Positions 41,326 through 48,739 of a stretch of 64,000 nucleotides of DNA are shown piece after piece. Numbering within the stretch: position 1 is the stretch's first letter; each line of letters starts with the position of its first letter. Source of the DNA: Microbacterium wangchenii (GTDB lineage: Bacteria; Actinomycetota; Actinomycetes; Actinomycetales; Microbacteriaceae); NCBI RefSeq assembly GCF_004564355.1, contig NZ_CP038266.1, forward strand, positions 3,764,280-3,828,279. Direction: 5' to 3'. A program made the translations under genes and the position numbers. The notes beneath the pieces are model-generated. The model did no database searches. It saw only the letters and a list, made by a program, of their open reading frames with translations, and was not told the DNA's origin.

Positions 41326-42681
41326 ATGCGCAGGTTCATCAAGAGAGGGCTTCTCGGAGCGCTCGTGGGGGGCGGGCTCGCCGTCCTCGGAGCAGGGGTC
41401 GCATCCGCGGCCGAAACGTCCGGCGACGACGGTCTGCTGTCAGGCACTCAGGGTCTCATCTCGGTCGAGCTCCCGGTCACCGTGGGCGGAAACGCCATCT
41501 CCGTCCTCGGCGACTCCTCCTCCCGCGACGCCGTCAGCACGACGCCGGCACCGGATCCCGCAGCGACGGCGGAAACGGACGGATCAGGGGGCACCGTCTC
41601 CGGAACTCAGGCGGTGCTCGCGGTGACCGTTCCGATCACCCTTACGGGCAACGGTGTCTCCGTCATCGGCGACAGCGCGTCCGCCGATGCCGCCACGGCG
41701 CCTCCCGCACCCACCGTCGCGGTGACGCCGCCGACGGAGGCCTCGGGAGAGGCGAGCATCCTGGGCGGCACGCAGGCGCTCGTGGATGCGGCCGTGCCCG
41801 TGACCGTCGGCGGAAACGCCATCTCGGTCCTCGGTGACAGCCGGTCCTCCGATGCCGCCACCGCGGCTCCGGCAGGGGCGGCGGCGCCACCGGCCACCGG
41901 CAGCGGATCCGCTGCCACATCCGGCGACGAGGCGATCCTCGGCGGAACCCAAGTGCAGGCGCCGGTGACGGCGCCGGTCTCGGTCGGAGGAAACGCCATC
42001 TCGGTCCTCGGCGACAGCACGACCGCCGGTGCCACGACGGTGGCCTCACCCGGTAGCGGCACCGCCGGCGACGCCGTCACGGGCGGCGACGACAGCGTCG
42101 CGGGGGGGACCCAGGTTCTCGCTCCGATCGCCGCTCCGGTGACCGCGGGCGGCAACGCCGTCTCGGTGATCGGCGACGCGGAGACCGACACCGCGACCAC
42201 GGTCGCAGTGCCGGGCGCGGGAACCACGGAGCCTTCCGCGGGCGGCACGGAGCCTTCGACGGACGGCGAGGGCAGCACCGCGGGCGGCACGCAGGTCGTG
42301 ACACCGGTCGCGATTCCCGTCACGGTGGGCGGCAACGCGGTGTGCGGGGTGGGCGACTGCTCGACGGCGGATTCCACCACGGTCGTACCGCCGGCCATCG
42401 TCGACCCGGCGGATCCGGGCGCGCCGCTGACCCCGGCGGATCCGGCTGACCCCGCGACTCCGGCCGACCCGACCATGCCGGGTGCACCGCCGGCCGCGGC
42501 GGGCCCCGCCATCGCGGACGACGGCGTGATCGGTGCGCCGGTCGCCCTGGCCGCCTCCACCACCCCGCCGGCCACCCTGGCCGACACCGGAGGCACGGGC
42601 ATGACCGCGACGCTGCTGATGGCGACGCTCCTCCTCGTCAGCGGCGCGGTGTTGTTCGCACTCCGGCGCGCCACGGCGTGA
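41326..42681 (+). CDS. Chaplin-like repeat protein with LADTG sorting signal
   Basis: The 451-residue protein starts MRRFIKRGLLGALVGGGLAV with GAAGGGG upstream and has a signal peptide cleaved near residue 28 (ASAAE). Six repeats follow, each with SGTQ or GGTQ, a hydrophobic VPVTV-type strand, and GGNAISVLGDS or a variant; the spacing and GN(x)(I/V)SV core resemble chaplin domains. The last repeat has two Cys (AVCGVGDCS), as in true chaplins. The C terminus has LADTGGTG, a hydrophobic helix and RRATA, a class E-type sortase anchor. It is probably displayed on the cell wall and could self-assemble. Confidence 0.8.
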   Translation: MRRFIKRGLLGALVGGGLAVLGAGVASAAETSGDDGLLSGTQGLISVELPVTVGGNAISVLGDSSSRDAVSTTPAPDPAATAETDGSGGTVSGTQAVLAVTVPITLTGNGVSVIGDSASADAATAPPAPTVAVTPPTEASGEASILGGTQALVDAAVPVTVGGNAISVLGDSRSSDAATAAPAGAAAPPATGSGSAATSGDEAILGGTQVQAPVTAPVSVGGNAISVLGDSTTAGATTVASPGSGTAGDAVTGGDDSVAGGTQVLAPIAAPVTAGGNAVSVIGDAETDTATTVAVPGAGTTEPSAGGTEPSTDGEGSTAGGTQVVTPVAIPVTVGGNAVCGVGDCSTADSTTVVPPAIVDPADPGAPLTPADPADPATPADPTMPGAPPAAAGPAIADDGVIGAPVALAASTTPPATLADTGGTGMTATLLMATLLLVSGAVLFALRRATA

Positions 42682-42711
42682 GACGGTGCGCCGACTCCGG
42701 CGCATCCCCCT

Positions 42712-42782
42712 CGCCGAAAGTGCACGAACCCGGCGAGAGTGCACCAGAATCGGTGCACTCTCGCGGGCCTGATGCACTTTCG
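42712..42782. repeat. Nested inverted repeat built from CGGCGAGAGTGCA (copy B)
   Basis: CGCCGAAAGTGCAC (42712-42725) and CGGCGAGAGTGCACC (42731-42745) are followed by GGTGCACTCTCGC (42752-42764) and TGCACTTTCG (42773-42782). Outer and inner pairs are both perfect. Relative to copy A (19888-19960) the outer left arm has changed G to A, which restores pairing with the right arm. It sits between convergent genes, in the 188-base gap after the chaplin-like gene. Confidence 0.85.
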
Positions 42783-42804
42783 TGACGGGGGCACGTGAAA
42801 CGAC

Positions 42805-42838
42805 GGATGCCGCGGACCACAACGGGTCCGCGGCATCC
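42805..42838 (-). terminator. Terminator of the rpsF-ssb-rpsR-rplI operon
   Basis: Perfect 14-base arms (GGATGCCGCGGACC, 42805-42818; complement 42825-42838) with a 6-base loop, 31 bases after the rplI stop. On the minus strand the stem is followed by CGTCGTTT. Confidence 0.88.
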
Positions 42839-42869
42839 GGGTGCGACCGACGGGCGGACGCTGCACGCG

Positions 42870-43322
42870 TTACTTCGCGGCGACCACCTGGAGGGTGATC
42901 ACAGCGGTGACGTCGTCACGCAGGCGGATCGTCGCCTCGTGCTCACCGACCGCCTTGATGGGCGAGGTGATGTGGATCTTGCGCTTGTCCAGGTCTCCGA
43001 AGCCGGCGGCCTTGACCGCGTCGGCGACGTCGCCGGTCTTGACGGATCCGAACAGGCGCCCTTCGGCACCCGCCTTCACCGACAGCTTGACCTTGTTGGA
43101 CTCGAGCGTGTTCTTGAGCGACACGGCCTCTTCGTGGTCGTGGATCGCGCGGGATTCGCGGGCGGCGCGGATGGACGCCACCTGCTTCTCCCCGCCACGG
43201 GTCCACGCCACCGCGAAGCCCTGGGGGATGAGGTAGTTGCGGGCGTACCCGTTCTTGACCTCGATCACGTCACCGGCGCTTCCGAGCCCGGCGACCTCAT
43301 TCGTGAGAATCAGCTTTGCCAT
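42870..43322 (-). CDS. rplI: 50S ribosomal protein bL9
   Basis: The 150-residue protein starts [37 protein letters not shown], the classic bL9 N-terminal domain. A long central helix ([23 protein letters not shown]) leads to the C-terminal domain ending [16 protein letters not shown] precedes the ATG. It binds 23S rRNA domain V at the base of the L1 stalk. It is the last gene of the rpsF-ssb-rpsR-rplI operon, 11 bases after rpsR. Confidence 0.97.
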   Translation of the reverse strand: MAKLILTNEVAGLGSAGDVIEVKNGYARNYLIPQGFAVAWTRGGEKQVASIRAARESRAIHDHEEAVSLKNTLESNKVKLSVKAGAEGRLFGSVKTGDVADAVKAAGFGDLDKRKIHITSPIKAVGEHEATIRLRDDVTAVITLQVVAAK

Positions 43323-43333
43323 GCGGGTGCCCC

Positions 43334-43588
43334 TTAACGGCCGGCGCCGGCGTAGGGCAGGAGCGCCATTTCGCGCGCGTTCTTGATCGCACGGGCGATC
43401 AGACGCTGCTCCTGCACCGAGACACCGGTGATACGACGGGCGCGGATCTTCCCGCGCTCCGAGATGAACTTGCGGAGGGTCGGGACGTCCTTGTAATCAA
43501 TGACGCCGACGCGGGTGGGCTTCGCCGGAGCGGTGGGCTTGCCACCCTTCCGCGGCTTGCGGCGGTCGCCGCTTGACTTTCCAGCCAT
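43334..43588 (-). CDS. rpsR: 30S ribosomal protein bS18
   Basis: The 84-residue protein starts [24 protein letters not shown]; its core [53 protein letters not shown] is characteristic of bS18. No zinc-binding cysteines are present, so it is the zinc-independent form. AAGGAAAG precedes the ATG. bS18 binds next to bS6 on the platform of the small subunit, which fits its linkage to rpsF. Confidence 0.97.
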   Translation of the reverse strand: MAGKSSGDRRKPRKGGKPTAPAKPTRVGVIDYKDVPTLRKFISERGKIRARRITGVSVQEQRLIARAIKNAREMALLPYAGAGR

Positions 43589-43612
43589 CTTTCCTTCTTT
43601 CGTATGAAGCGC

Positions 43613-43642
43613 GGATGCTGCGGCTCAGGGCTCGCGGCATCC
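43613..43642 (-). terminator. Imperfect hairpin between ssb and rpsR
   Basis: Arms 43613-43622 and 43633-43642 pair at nine of ten positions (GGATGCTGCG against CGCGGCATCC) with a 10-base loop, in the 62-base gap. The stem resembles the operon terminator downstream but is shorter. It may be an attenuator or the site for autoregulation by bS6:bS18. Confidence 0.5.
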
Positions 43643-43650
43643 AGCGTGAA

Positions 43651-44169
43651 TCAGAACGGGGTGTCGTCCCCGTAGTTGCCGGGCGCGGACCACGCGTCTG
43701 CACCGCCGCTGGCACCGCCGCCGGCGGAACCGGGCGTGGACCACGGCTCATCCGCGGCGACCTGCTGCTGACGCGGCTGGCCACCGCCGCCGCCACCACC
43801 GGAGCTGGCCGCGCGCGTCACCTGAGCGGTGGCGTAACGCAGCGAGGGGCCGATCTCGTCGACCTCCAGCTCGATGGAGGTGCGGTTCTGGCCTTCGCGG
43901 TCCTGGTAGGAACGCTGCTTCAGGCGACCTGTCGCGATGACCCGCGCGCCCTTGGTGAGCGAACCGGCCACGTGCTCCGCGAAGTCACGCCACACGGATG
44001 CGCGCAGGAACAGCGCCTCGCCGTCCTTCCACTCGTTCGCCTGACGGTCGAACGTGCGGGGGGTGGATGCGATGGTGAAGTTCGCCACCGGCAGCCCGTT
44101 CTGCGTGTAGCGCAGCTCGGGGTCGGCCGTGAGGTTGCCCACGACGGTGATGACGGTTTCGCCGGCCAT
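43651..44169 (-). CDS. ssb: Single-stranded DNA-binding protein
   Basis: The start ATG 44169 shares one base with the rpsF stop (TGATG) and has AGAAGGAC upstream. The 172-residue protein has an OB fold at residues 1-110 ([70 protein letters not shown]), a Gly-rich linker, and the acidic tip DDTPF that contacts replication and repair partners. It coats single-stranded DNA as a tetramer. The rpsF-ssb-rpsR order is conserved in most bacteria. Confidence 0.97.
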   Translation of the reverse strand: MAGETVITVVGNLTADPELRYTQNGLPVANFTIASTPRTFDRQANEWKDGEALFLRASVWRDFAEHVAGSLTKGARVIATGRLKQRSYQDREGQNRTSIELEVDEIGPSLRYATAQVTRAASSGGGGGGGQPRQQQVAADEPWSTPGSAGGGASGGADAWSAPGNYGDDTPF

Positions 44170-44555
44170 CAGGCGTCCTTCTGGGCCGTCCGGGTCTCGG
44201 CGGCCGCCGCCTTGCGGGCAGCCTTGGCCTCCTTGCGCTGCGCCTCGGAGGCGACGAGCGCGATGGCCTCTTCGGCACGGAGGACCTTGGTGCGCATGAT
44301 CTGCTCGTTCAGCTTGAGCTGACGGTCGAGTTCCTGCGTGGCCTCGCTGCTCGCGGTGAAGTTCACGACGGCGTAGATGCCTTCGGTCTTCTTCTTGATC
44401 TCGTACGCGAGACGGCGGCGGCCCCAGATGTCGACGTTGTCGATGGTGCCTCCGTCGGTCGTGATGACCTTGAGGAAACCGTCGAGCTTCGGAGCGACCT
44501 GGCGCTCGTCGACCTCGGGGTCGAAGATGACCATGAGTTCGTACTGGTGCGTCAC
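44169..44555 (-). CDS. rpsF: 30S ribosomal protein bS6
   Basis: The 128-residue protein starts at GTG 44555 with a strong GAAGGAGGTGGG site. Core features are [33 protein letters not shown], then [28 protein letters not shown] and [12 protein letters not shown]. An Ala/Lys-rich tail extends it. It is the first gene of the ribosomal/ssb operon; its promoter lies in 44556-44700, where TACACT on the minus strand (44667-44672) is a possible -10 element. Confidence 0.97.
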   Translation of the reverse strand: MTHQYELMVIFDPEVDERQVAPKLDGFLKVITTDGGTIDNVDIWGRRRLAYEIKKKTEGIYAVVNFTASSEATQELDRQLKLNEQIMRTKVLRAEEAIALVASEAQRKEAKAARKAAAAETRTAQKDA

Positions 44556-44718
44556 TAACCCACCTCCTTCGGACTAGAACGGCTGCCGGGCATTTCCCGT
44601 CAGCAGGAGGGTGTGTGCATGTCGTCCGGGGTGAGACGCGCACAGGCGTCGCCGGACAACCTTCACAGTGTATCGGATGGCACCGCCCCTCGCACATCGC
44701 CGGCCCCGCCCCATCCGC

Positions 44719-44783
44719 GAGACACCACATCGCGTCCGAGACACCACGCGACGCGGTATGTCTCGGACGGAATGTGGTGTCTC
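44719..44783. repeat. Nested perfect inverted repeat (GAGACACCACAT family)
   Basis: The outer arms GAGACACCACAT (44719-44730) and ATGTGGTGTCTC (44772-44783) and the inner arms GTCCGAGACA (44734-44743) and TGTCTCGGAC (44759-44768) are all perfect. The inner left arm continues into a second direct copy of GAGACACCAC. The layout of two direct then two inverted copies matches the GAGAGTGCA elements, with unrelated sequence. It lies in the 325-base gap 44556-44880 between divergent rpsF and the DUF3137 gene, which otherwise shows no gene. Confidence 0.88.
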
Positions 44784-44880
44784 ACCCGGGGCTTGCTCGA
44801 TAACGTAGGCGCATGCCGTGGACCGCCGACGTCGCCGCCCGTGTCGCCCCACTGCCGGGGCGCCGTCGGGGAAGCCGCGG

Positions 44881-46014
44881 ATGACCGCGCCGGCGCCGGT
44901 CGCGTTCGACGCGCGGCCGCTGACCGATCCGGTCGACCGCGCCGCGGCGAAGGCGTTCGTCCGCGAGCTCCGCGCGCAGGGCAAGGCGCCCGGCTGGATG
45001 GCGGGATCCGGGGGCGCGGTGATCGCCGTGGCCGTCGTGCTCGGCATCATCGTTCTGGGCATGTCCGGCACGGTGTTCACGGCGCTGCTGGCCGTGCTCG
45101 CGAGCGGTGGAGGCTTCGTCTCGCTGTTCACCTTCGCCCCGTTCCTCATCATCGGGGGCGCCATCGCCGTGGTCATCGTGGCCCTTGTCCGCGGTGGCGG
45201 AGGAGGCGAGCGCTGGTACCGGCTGGACCGCTTCGCGCGCACGAACGGCATGAGCTTCCTCCCCACCGTCGCGAAGCCACCCCTGCCGGGGCTGATCTTC
45301 CAGCGCGGCAGCTCCCGGGCGTCCAGCGACATCGTCCGCGGGATGCAGCCGCGCTTCGTGGAGTTCGCGAACTATCGCTACACCACCGGGTCGGGCAAGA
45401 ACCGCACCACCCACCGGTGGGGATACGTCGCGGTGAAACTCGATGTGCCGCTGCCGCACATCGTGCTGGACGCCGTCGGCAACAACGGCCTGTTCGGCGT
45501 CTCCAACCTTCCCGCGGCATTCGACCGCGACCAGCGCCTGAGCCTCGAGGGTGATTTCGACCGATTCTTCTCGCTCTACTGCCCGCCCGATTACGAACGC
45601 GACGCGCTGTACCTGTTCACGCCCGACATCATGGCGCGCTTCATCGACAACGCCGCCGCCCTGGACGTCGAGATCGTCGACGACTGGCTGTTCCTGTACG
45701 CCAAGCGCGACCTTTCGACGCTCGATCCGGCGACGTGGGCGTGGCTGTTCTCGGTGGTCGCCGCCCTGCTCGACAAGTTCGCGCAGTGGGCCCGCTGGCG
45801 CGACGACCGGCTGGCATCCGGCCCCTCTGTCGACACGGCGGCGGTGGCCGCGGGCGCCGCCCCCTCCTCCGCTCCGATGATCACGCCGCCCCCGGCGGGA
45901 GTCGCCCCCGGCGGCCAGCGCCTGAAGACCCGGACCTCGGTGGTCACGGTCGTCGTCGTGATCGTCATGGTGGTGGTGTGGTCGATGCCCACGATCCTCG
46001 GCCTCTTCCACTGA
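44881..46014 (+). CDS. DUF3137-type membrane protein
   Basis: I choose ATG 44881 (MTAPAPVAFDARPLTDPVD), after GGGGAAG; the frame is open for 21 codons upstream. The 377-residue protein has two hydrophobic segments near residues 40-65 and 68-98. A soluble domain follows with RWYRLDRFARTNGMSFLPTVAKPPLPGLIFQRG, YRYTTGSGKNRTTHRWGYVAVKLDVPLPHIVLDA and YERDALYLFTPDIMARFID, and the protein ends in a final membrane helix (TVVVVIVMVVVWSMPTILGL). This resembles DUF3137 proteins of unknown function. Confidence 0.75.
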   Translation: MTAPAPVAFDARPLTDPVDRAAAKAFVRELRAQGKAPGWMAGSGGAVIAVAVVLGIIVLGMSGTVFTALLAVLASGGGFVSLFTFAPFLIIGGAIAVVIVALVRGGGGGERWYRLDRFARTNGMSFLPTVAKPPLPGLIFQRGSSRASSDIVRGMQPRFVEFANYRYTTGSGKNRTTHRWGYVAVKLDVPLPHIVLDAVGNNGLFGVSNLPAAFDRDQRLSLEGDFDRFFSLYCPPDYERDALYLFTPDIMARFIDNAAALDVEIVDDWLFLYAKRDLSTLDPATWAWLFSVVAALLDKFAQWARWRDDRLASGPSVDTAAVAAGAAPSSAPMITPPPAGVAPGGQRLKTRTSVVTVVVVIVMVVVWSMPTILGLFH

Positions 46015-46050
46015 CCGCCGCCCCCTCGTCCGGCAACGGCCGGGGCACCC

Positions 46051-46626
46051 TCAGGATGCGGGGGGAAGCAGACGCGCAGCGAGCGCCTCGACGACGGCGT
46101 CGGTGGGCGTGGCGGGATCGATCGGCGTGGTCAGCCGGTCCAGGAGGAGGCCGTCGATCGCATAGTGGAACAGCGCGATCTCCTCACGGCCGCCGGGCAG
46201 CCGCGCGCCGGTGTTGAATGCGACGTCGCCGTCGAATCCCGTCCGCAGCCACGTCCCGATCGCCTCGGCCACCTCCGGTCGCCGAGCAGATTCCAGCCGC
46301 AGCTCGAACAGCGCCAGCGTCACGTCGCGCTGGGTGCTGAGCCGCCGGACGATGTCGCGGAGGTACTCGGCGAACAGGTCCTTCGTCGGCGCCCGCTCCG
46401 ACAACTCCGCGTGCACGAGCGGGTCGGGTGCGAGCCGCTCCCCGATGCGGGCGACGAGCGCATCCAGGAGCAGCGCACGGCTGCGGAAGTAGTTCGACGT
46501 CGTCCCGGCCGGCACGCCGGCTTCGGCATCCACGGCGCGATGCGTGAGTCCTCGCGCACCCTCCCGCGCGAGCACGGAGATGCCCGCGTCGGCGAGCGAG
46601 GCACGGCGGGACGGATTGCGGGCCAT
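46051..46626 (-). CDS. TetR/AcrR-family regulator
   Basis: I choose ATG 46626 (MARNPSRRASLADAGISVLAREGARG); GTG 46632 is an alternative. The 191-residue protein has the TetR helix-turn-helix GARGLTHRAVDAEAGVPAGTTSNYFRSRALLLDAL. The C-terminal ligand domain includes RDVTLALFELRLESARRPEVAEAIGTWL, a pattern common in TetR_C_17-type regulators. It is divergent from the DHFR-family gene with 75 bases between starts, where a palindrome lies, so it probably represses that gene and itself. Confidence 0.88.
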   Translation of the reverse strand: MARNPSRRASLADAGISVLAREGARGLTHRAVDAEAGVPAGTTSNYFRSRALLLDALVARIGERLAPDPLVHAELSERAPTKDLFAEYLRDIVRRLSTQRDVTLALFELRLESARRPEVAEAIGTWLRTGFDGDVAFNTGARLPGGREEIALFHYAIDGLLLDRLTTPIDPATPTDAVVEALAARLLPPAS

Positions 46627-46646
46627 GCCCACACCCTAGCCAAATC

Positions 46647-46660
46647 ACAACAGTTGTTGT
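46647..46660. promoter_or_regulatory. Candidate TetR operator between divergent genes
   Basis: ACAACAGTTGTTGT has perfect arms ACAAC and GTTGT around AGTT, 21 bases from the regulator start and 42 from the DHFR-family start. A second weak dyad (GTAGT, then ACTAC) lies next to it at 46660-46677. Its place fits a shared operator. Confidence 0.6.
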
Positions 46661-46701
46661 AGTTTCGCTACCACTACTTCTGTCGTGGTAAAGGAGCAAT
46701 C

Positions 46702-47271
46702 GTGCGTGAACTGACGTACTACGTCGCCGTGACACTGGACGGGCGCATCGCCGGCCCGGACGGCGAGTTCGACGCCATCCCCGTCACCGGCGACCACATC
46801 GACATGGTGTTCCGCGATTGGCGCGACACCGTGCCACGGGTGGGGCTGGAGGCCGTCGGACTCGAAGCCGACGGCCGGCGCTTCGACGCGGTCGTGATGG
46901 GTTGGGAGACCTACGCCGCGGGCCTGGCAGCGACGGATGATCCCTACCCGCACCTGGACCAGTACGTCTTCAGCCGCCGCCACCTGGATGCCGACGTGCC
47001 CGCGGGCATCACGCTGACCGACGAAGACCCGGTCGCGCTGGTGCGGCGCCTGAAGGCCGGCGAGGGCGTGGGGATCTGGCTGTGCGGAGGCGGTGTTCTC
47101 GCCGGTGCCCTCATCGAGGAGATCGACCGCCTCGTGCTGAAGGTGAATCCGCTCGTGTTCGGTGCGGGGCTTCCGCTGTTCTCGGGGGTCTATGACCCTC
47201 GGTCGTTCGTGCTGGAGCGCTCGACGCCGTACGCCTCCGGTGTGATCGTCAACGAGTACCGGCGCGCCTGA
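46702..47271 (+). CDS. Dihydrofolate reductase family protein (RibD C-terminal fold)
   Basis: The 189-residue protein starts at GTG 46702 after AAAGGAG. The fold is visible in LTYYVAVTLDGRIAGPDGEFDAIPV at the N terminus, DAVVMGWETYAAGL in the middle, and IWLCGGGVLAGALIEEIDRLVLKVNPLVFGAGLPLF with the GGG nucleotide loop. These are YyaP/YwjB-like reductases rather than true FolA. The substrate is unknown. The divergent TetR gene suggests it is induced by a compound, perhaps a drug or flavin-type molecule. Confidence 0.88.
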   Translation: MRELTYYVAVTLDGRIAGPDGEFDAIPVTGDHIDMVFRDWRDTVPRVGLEAVGLEADGRRFDAVVMGWETYAAGLAATDDPYPHLDQYVFSRRHLDADVPAGITLTDEDPVALVRRLKAGEGVGIWLCGGGVLAGALIEEIDRLVLKVNPLVFGAGLPLFSGVYDPRSFVLERSTPYASGVIVNEYRRA

Positions 47272-47280
47272 CCCGGCGGA

Positions 47281-48708
47281 TCAGCTGCGCGCGGCCCACC
47301 ACTCCCGCAGCCGCCGTTCGGCCTCCTCCTCGCCGAGGGGGCCTTCGTCCAGGCGCAGCTCGAGCAGGAAGCGGTACGCCTCGCCGACCTCGCGCCCGGG
47401 GCGGATGCCGAGGATCTCCTGGATGCGGTTGCCGTCGAGGTCGGGACGCACCGAGTCCAGCTCCTCCTGCTCGCGCAGCGCGGCGATGCGGGACTCGATG
47501 TCGTCGTAGGCGCCGGCCAGCCGAGCGGCCTTGCGCTTGTTCCGGGTCGTGACGTCGGCGCGCGTGAGGATGTGCAGCCGCTCCAGCTGCTCACCGGCGT
47601 CGCGGACGTACCGGCGCACCGCCGAATCGGTCCACGCCCCCTCGGCATAGCCGAAGAACCGCAGGTGCAGCTCGATGAGGGTCGCGACCGAGCCGATCGT
47701 GTCGGAGTCGAACCGCAGCGCCTGCAGGCGCTTACGCGCCATCCGCGAGCCCTTGATGTCGTGGTGGTGGAAGGTCACGCCACCGCCGGGCTCGAGCCGT
47801 CGCGTGGCCGGCTTGCCGATGTCGTGCAGGAGGGCTGCCAGCCGCAGTGGCACGTCGGGGGCGGCCCCCGGGTGCCGCGCGTGCTCGAGCTCGATGGCCT
47901 GACGCAACACGGTCAGCGAGTGCTCGTAGACGTCCTTGTGGTGATGGTGTTCGTCCACCTCGAGGCGCAGGGCGGGCACCTCCGGCAGGAAGCGTTCCAT
48001 GAGCCCGGTGTCCACGAGGATCCGGATGCCCCGCACGGGATCGTCGGTGGTGAGGGTGCGCACCAGTTCTGCCTGGATGCGCTCGGCGCTGACGATCGAG
48101 AGCGTGTCGCCGAGCTCCGCCATCGCGGTGAGGGTGGCCGGATCGACCTGGAAGCCGAGCTGTGACGCGAACCGCGCCGCCCGCAGCATCCGCAGCGGGT
48201 CGTCGCCGAAGCTCACGGCCGGATCGATGGGGGTGCGCAGGCGACCGGCGATGAGGTCCTCCACGCCACCGGTGGGGTCGACGAGCGTCTTGCCGGGCAC
48301 GCGCAGGGCCATGGCGTTGACGGTGAAGTCGCGGCGCGAGAGGTCTTCCTCGAGCGTCTCGCCGAAGGCGACGGTGGGTTTGCGCGTGATCCCGTCGTAG
48401 CTGTCGGCGCGGTACGTCGTGATCTCCACCTGCTCGCCCGACACGCGCGCGCCGATCGTGCCGAAATCGCGCCCGACGTCCCACCGTGCGGAGGAGATCG
48501 GCGTGACGATGCGCAGGATCTCGTCGGGGCGGGCGTCGGTGGTGAAGTCGAGATCGTGGGTCTCGCGTCCGAGCAGCGCGTCGCGCACGGGCCCGCCCAC
48601 GACGGCCAGTTCGTGCCCGGCGTCGGCGAAGGCGCGGCCCAGTCGGGCGACGACGGCGGAGTCGGCGAGCGCATCCAGGCGCGCGACACCCTCGGCCATG
48701 TTCAGCAT
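47281..48708 (-). CDS. cca: CCA tRNA nucleotidyltransferase
   Basis: The 475-residue protein starts at ATG 48708 (MLNMAEGVARLDALADSAVVARLG); a second ATG three codons on is possible. The head domain has GHELAVVGGPVRDALLGRETHDLDFTTDA, with the catalytic GG and DxD, and LSRRDFTVNAMALRV. The neck has GDDPLRMLRAARFASQLGF. A C-terminal HD domain follows (HHHKDVYEHSLTVLRQAIELE, LAALLHDIGKPATR). It adds CCA to tRNA 3' ends; the HD domain also gives phosphohydrolase activity in some members. It faces the DHFR-family gene across a nine-base gap. Confidence 0.95.
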   Translation of the reverse strand: MLNMAEGVARLDALADSAVVARLGRAFADAGHELAVVGGPVRDALLGRETHDLDFTTDARPDEILRIVTPISSARWDVGRDFGTIGARVSGEQVEITTYRADSYDGITRKPTVAFGETLEEDLSRRDFTVNAMALRVPGKTLVDPTGGVEDLIAGRLRTPIDPAVSFGDDPLRMLRAARFASQLGFQVDPATLTAMAELGDTLSIVSAERIQAELVRTLTTDDPVRGIRILVDTGLMERFLPEVPALRLEVDEHHHHKDVYEHSLTVLRQAIELEHARHPGAAPDVPLRLAALLHDIGKPATRRLEPGGGVTFHHHDIKGSRMARKRLQALRFDSDTIGSVATLIELHLRFFGYAEGAWTDSAVRRYVRDAGEQLERLHILTRADVTTRNKRKAARLAGAYDDIESRIAALREQEELDSVRPDLDGNRIQEILGIRPGREVGEAYRFLLELRLDEGPLGEEEAERRLREWWAARS

Positions 48709-48739
48709 GCGTCGAGCCTAACCGCGGCCCGGGGCCGGG

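Noticed and set aside
42791..42803. A seventh parS-like site (CACGTGAAAC)
   Set aside because: Only one half matches; the left half is GGGG instead of TGTTT, so ParB would not be expected to bind.
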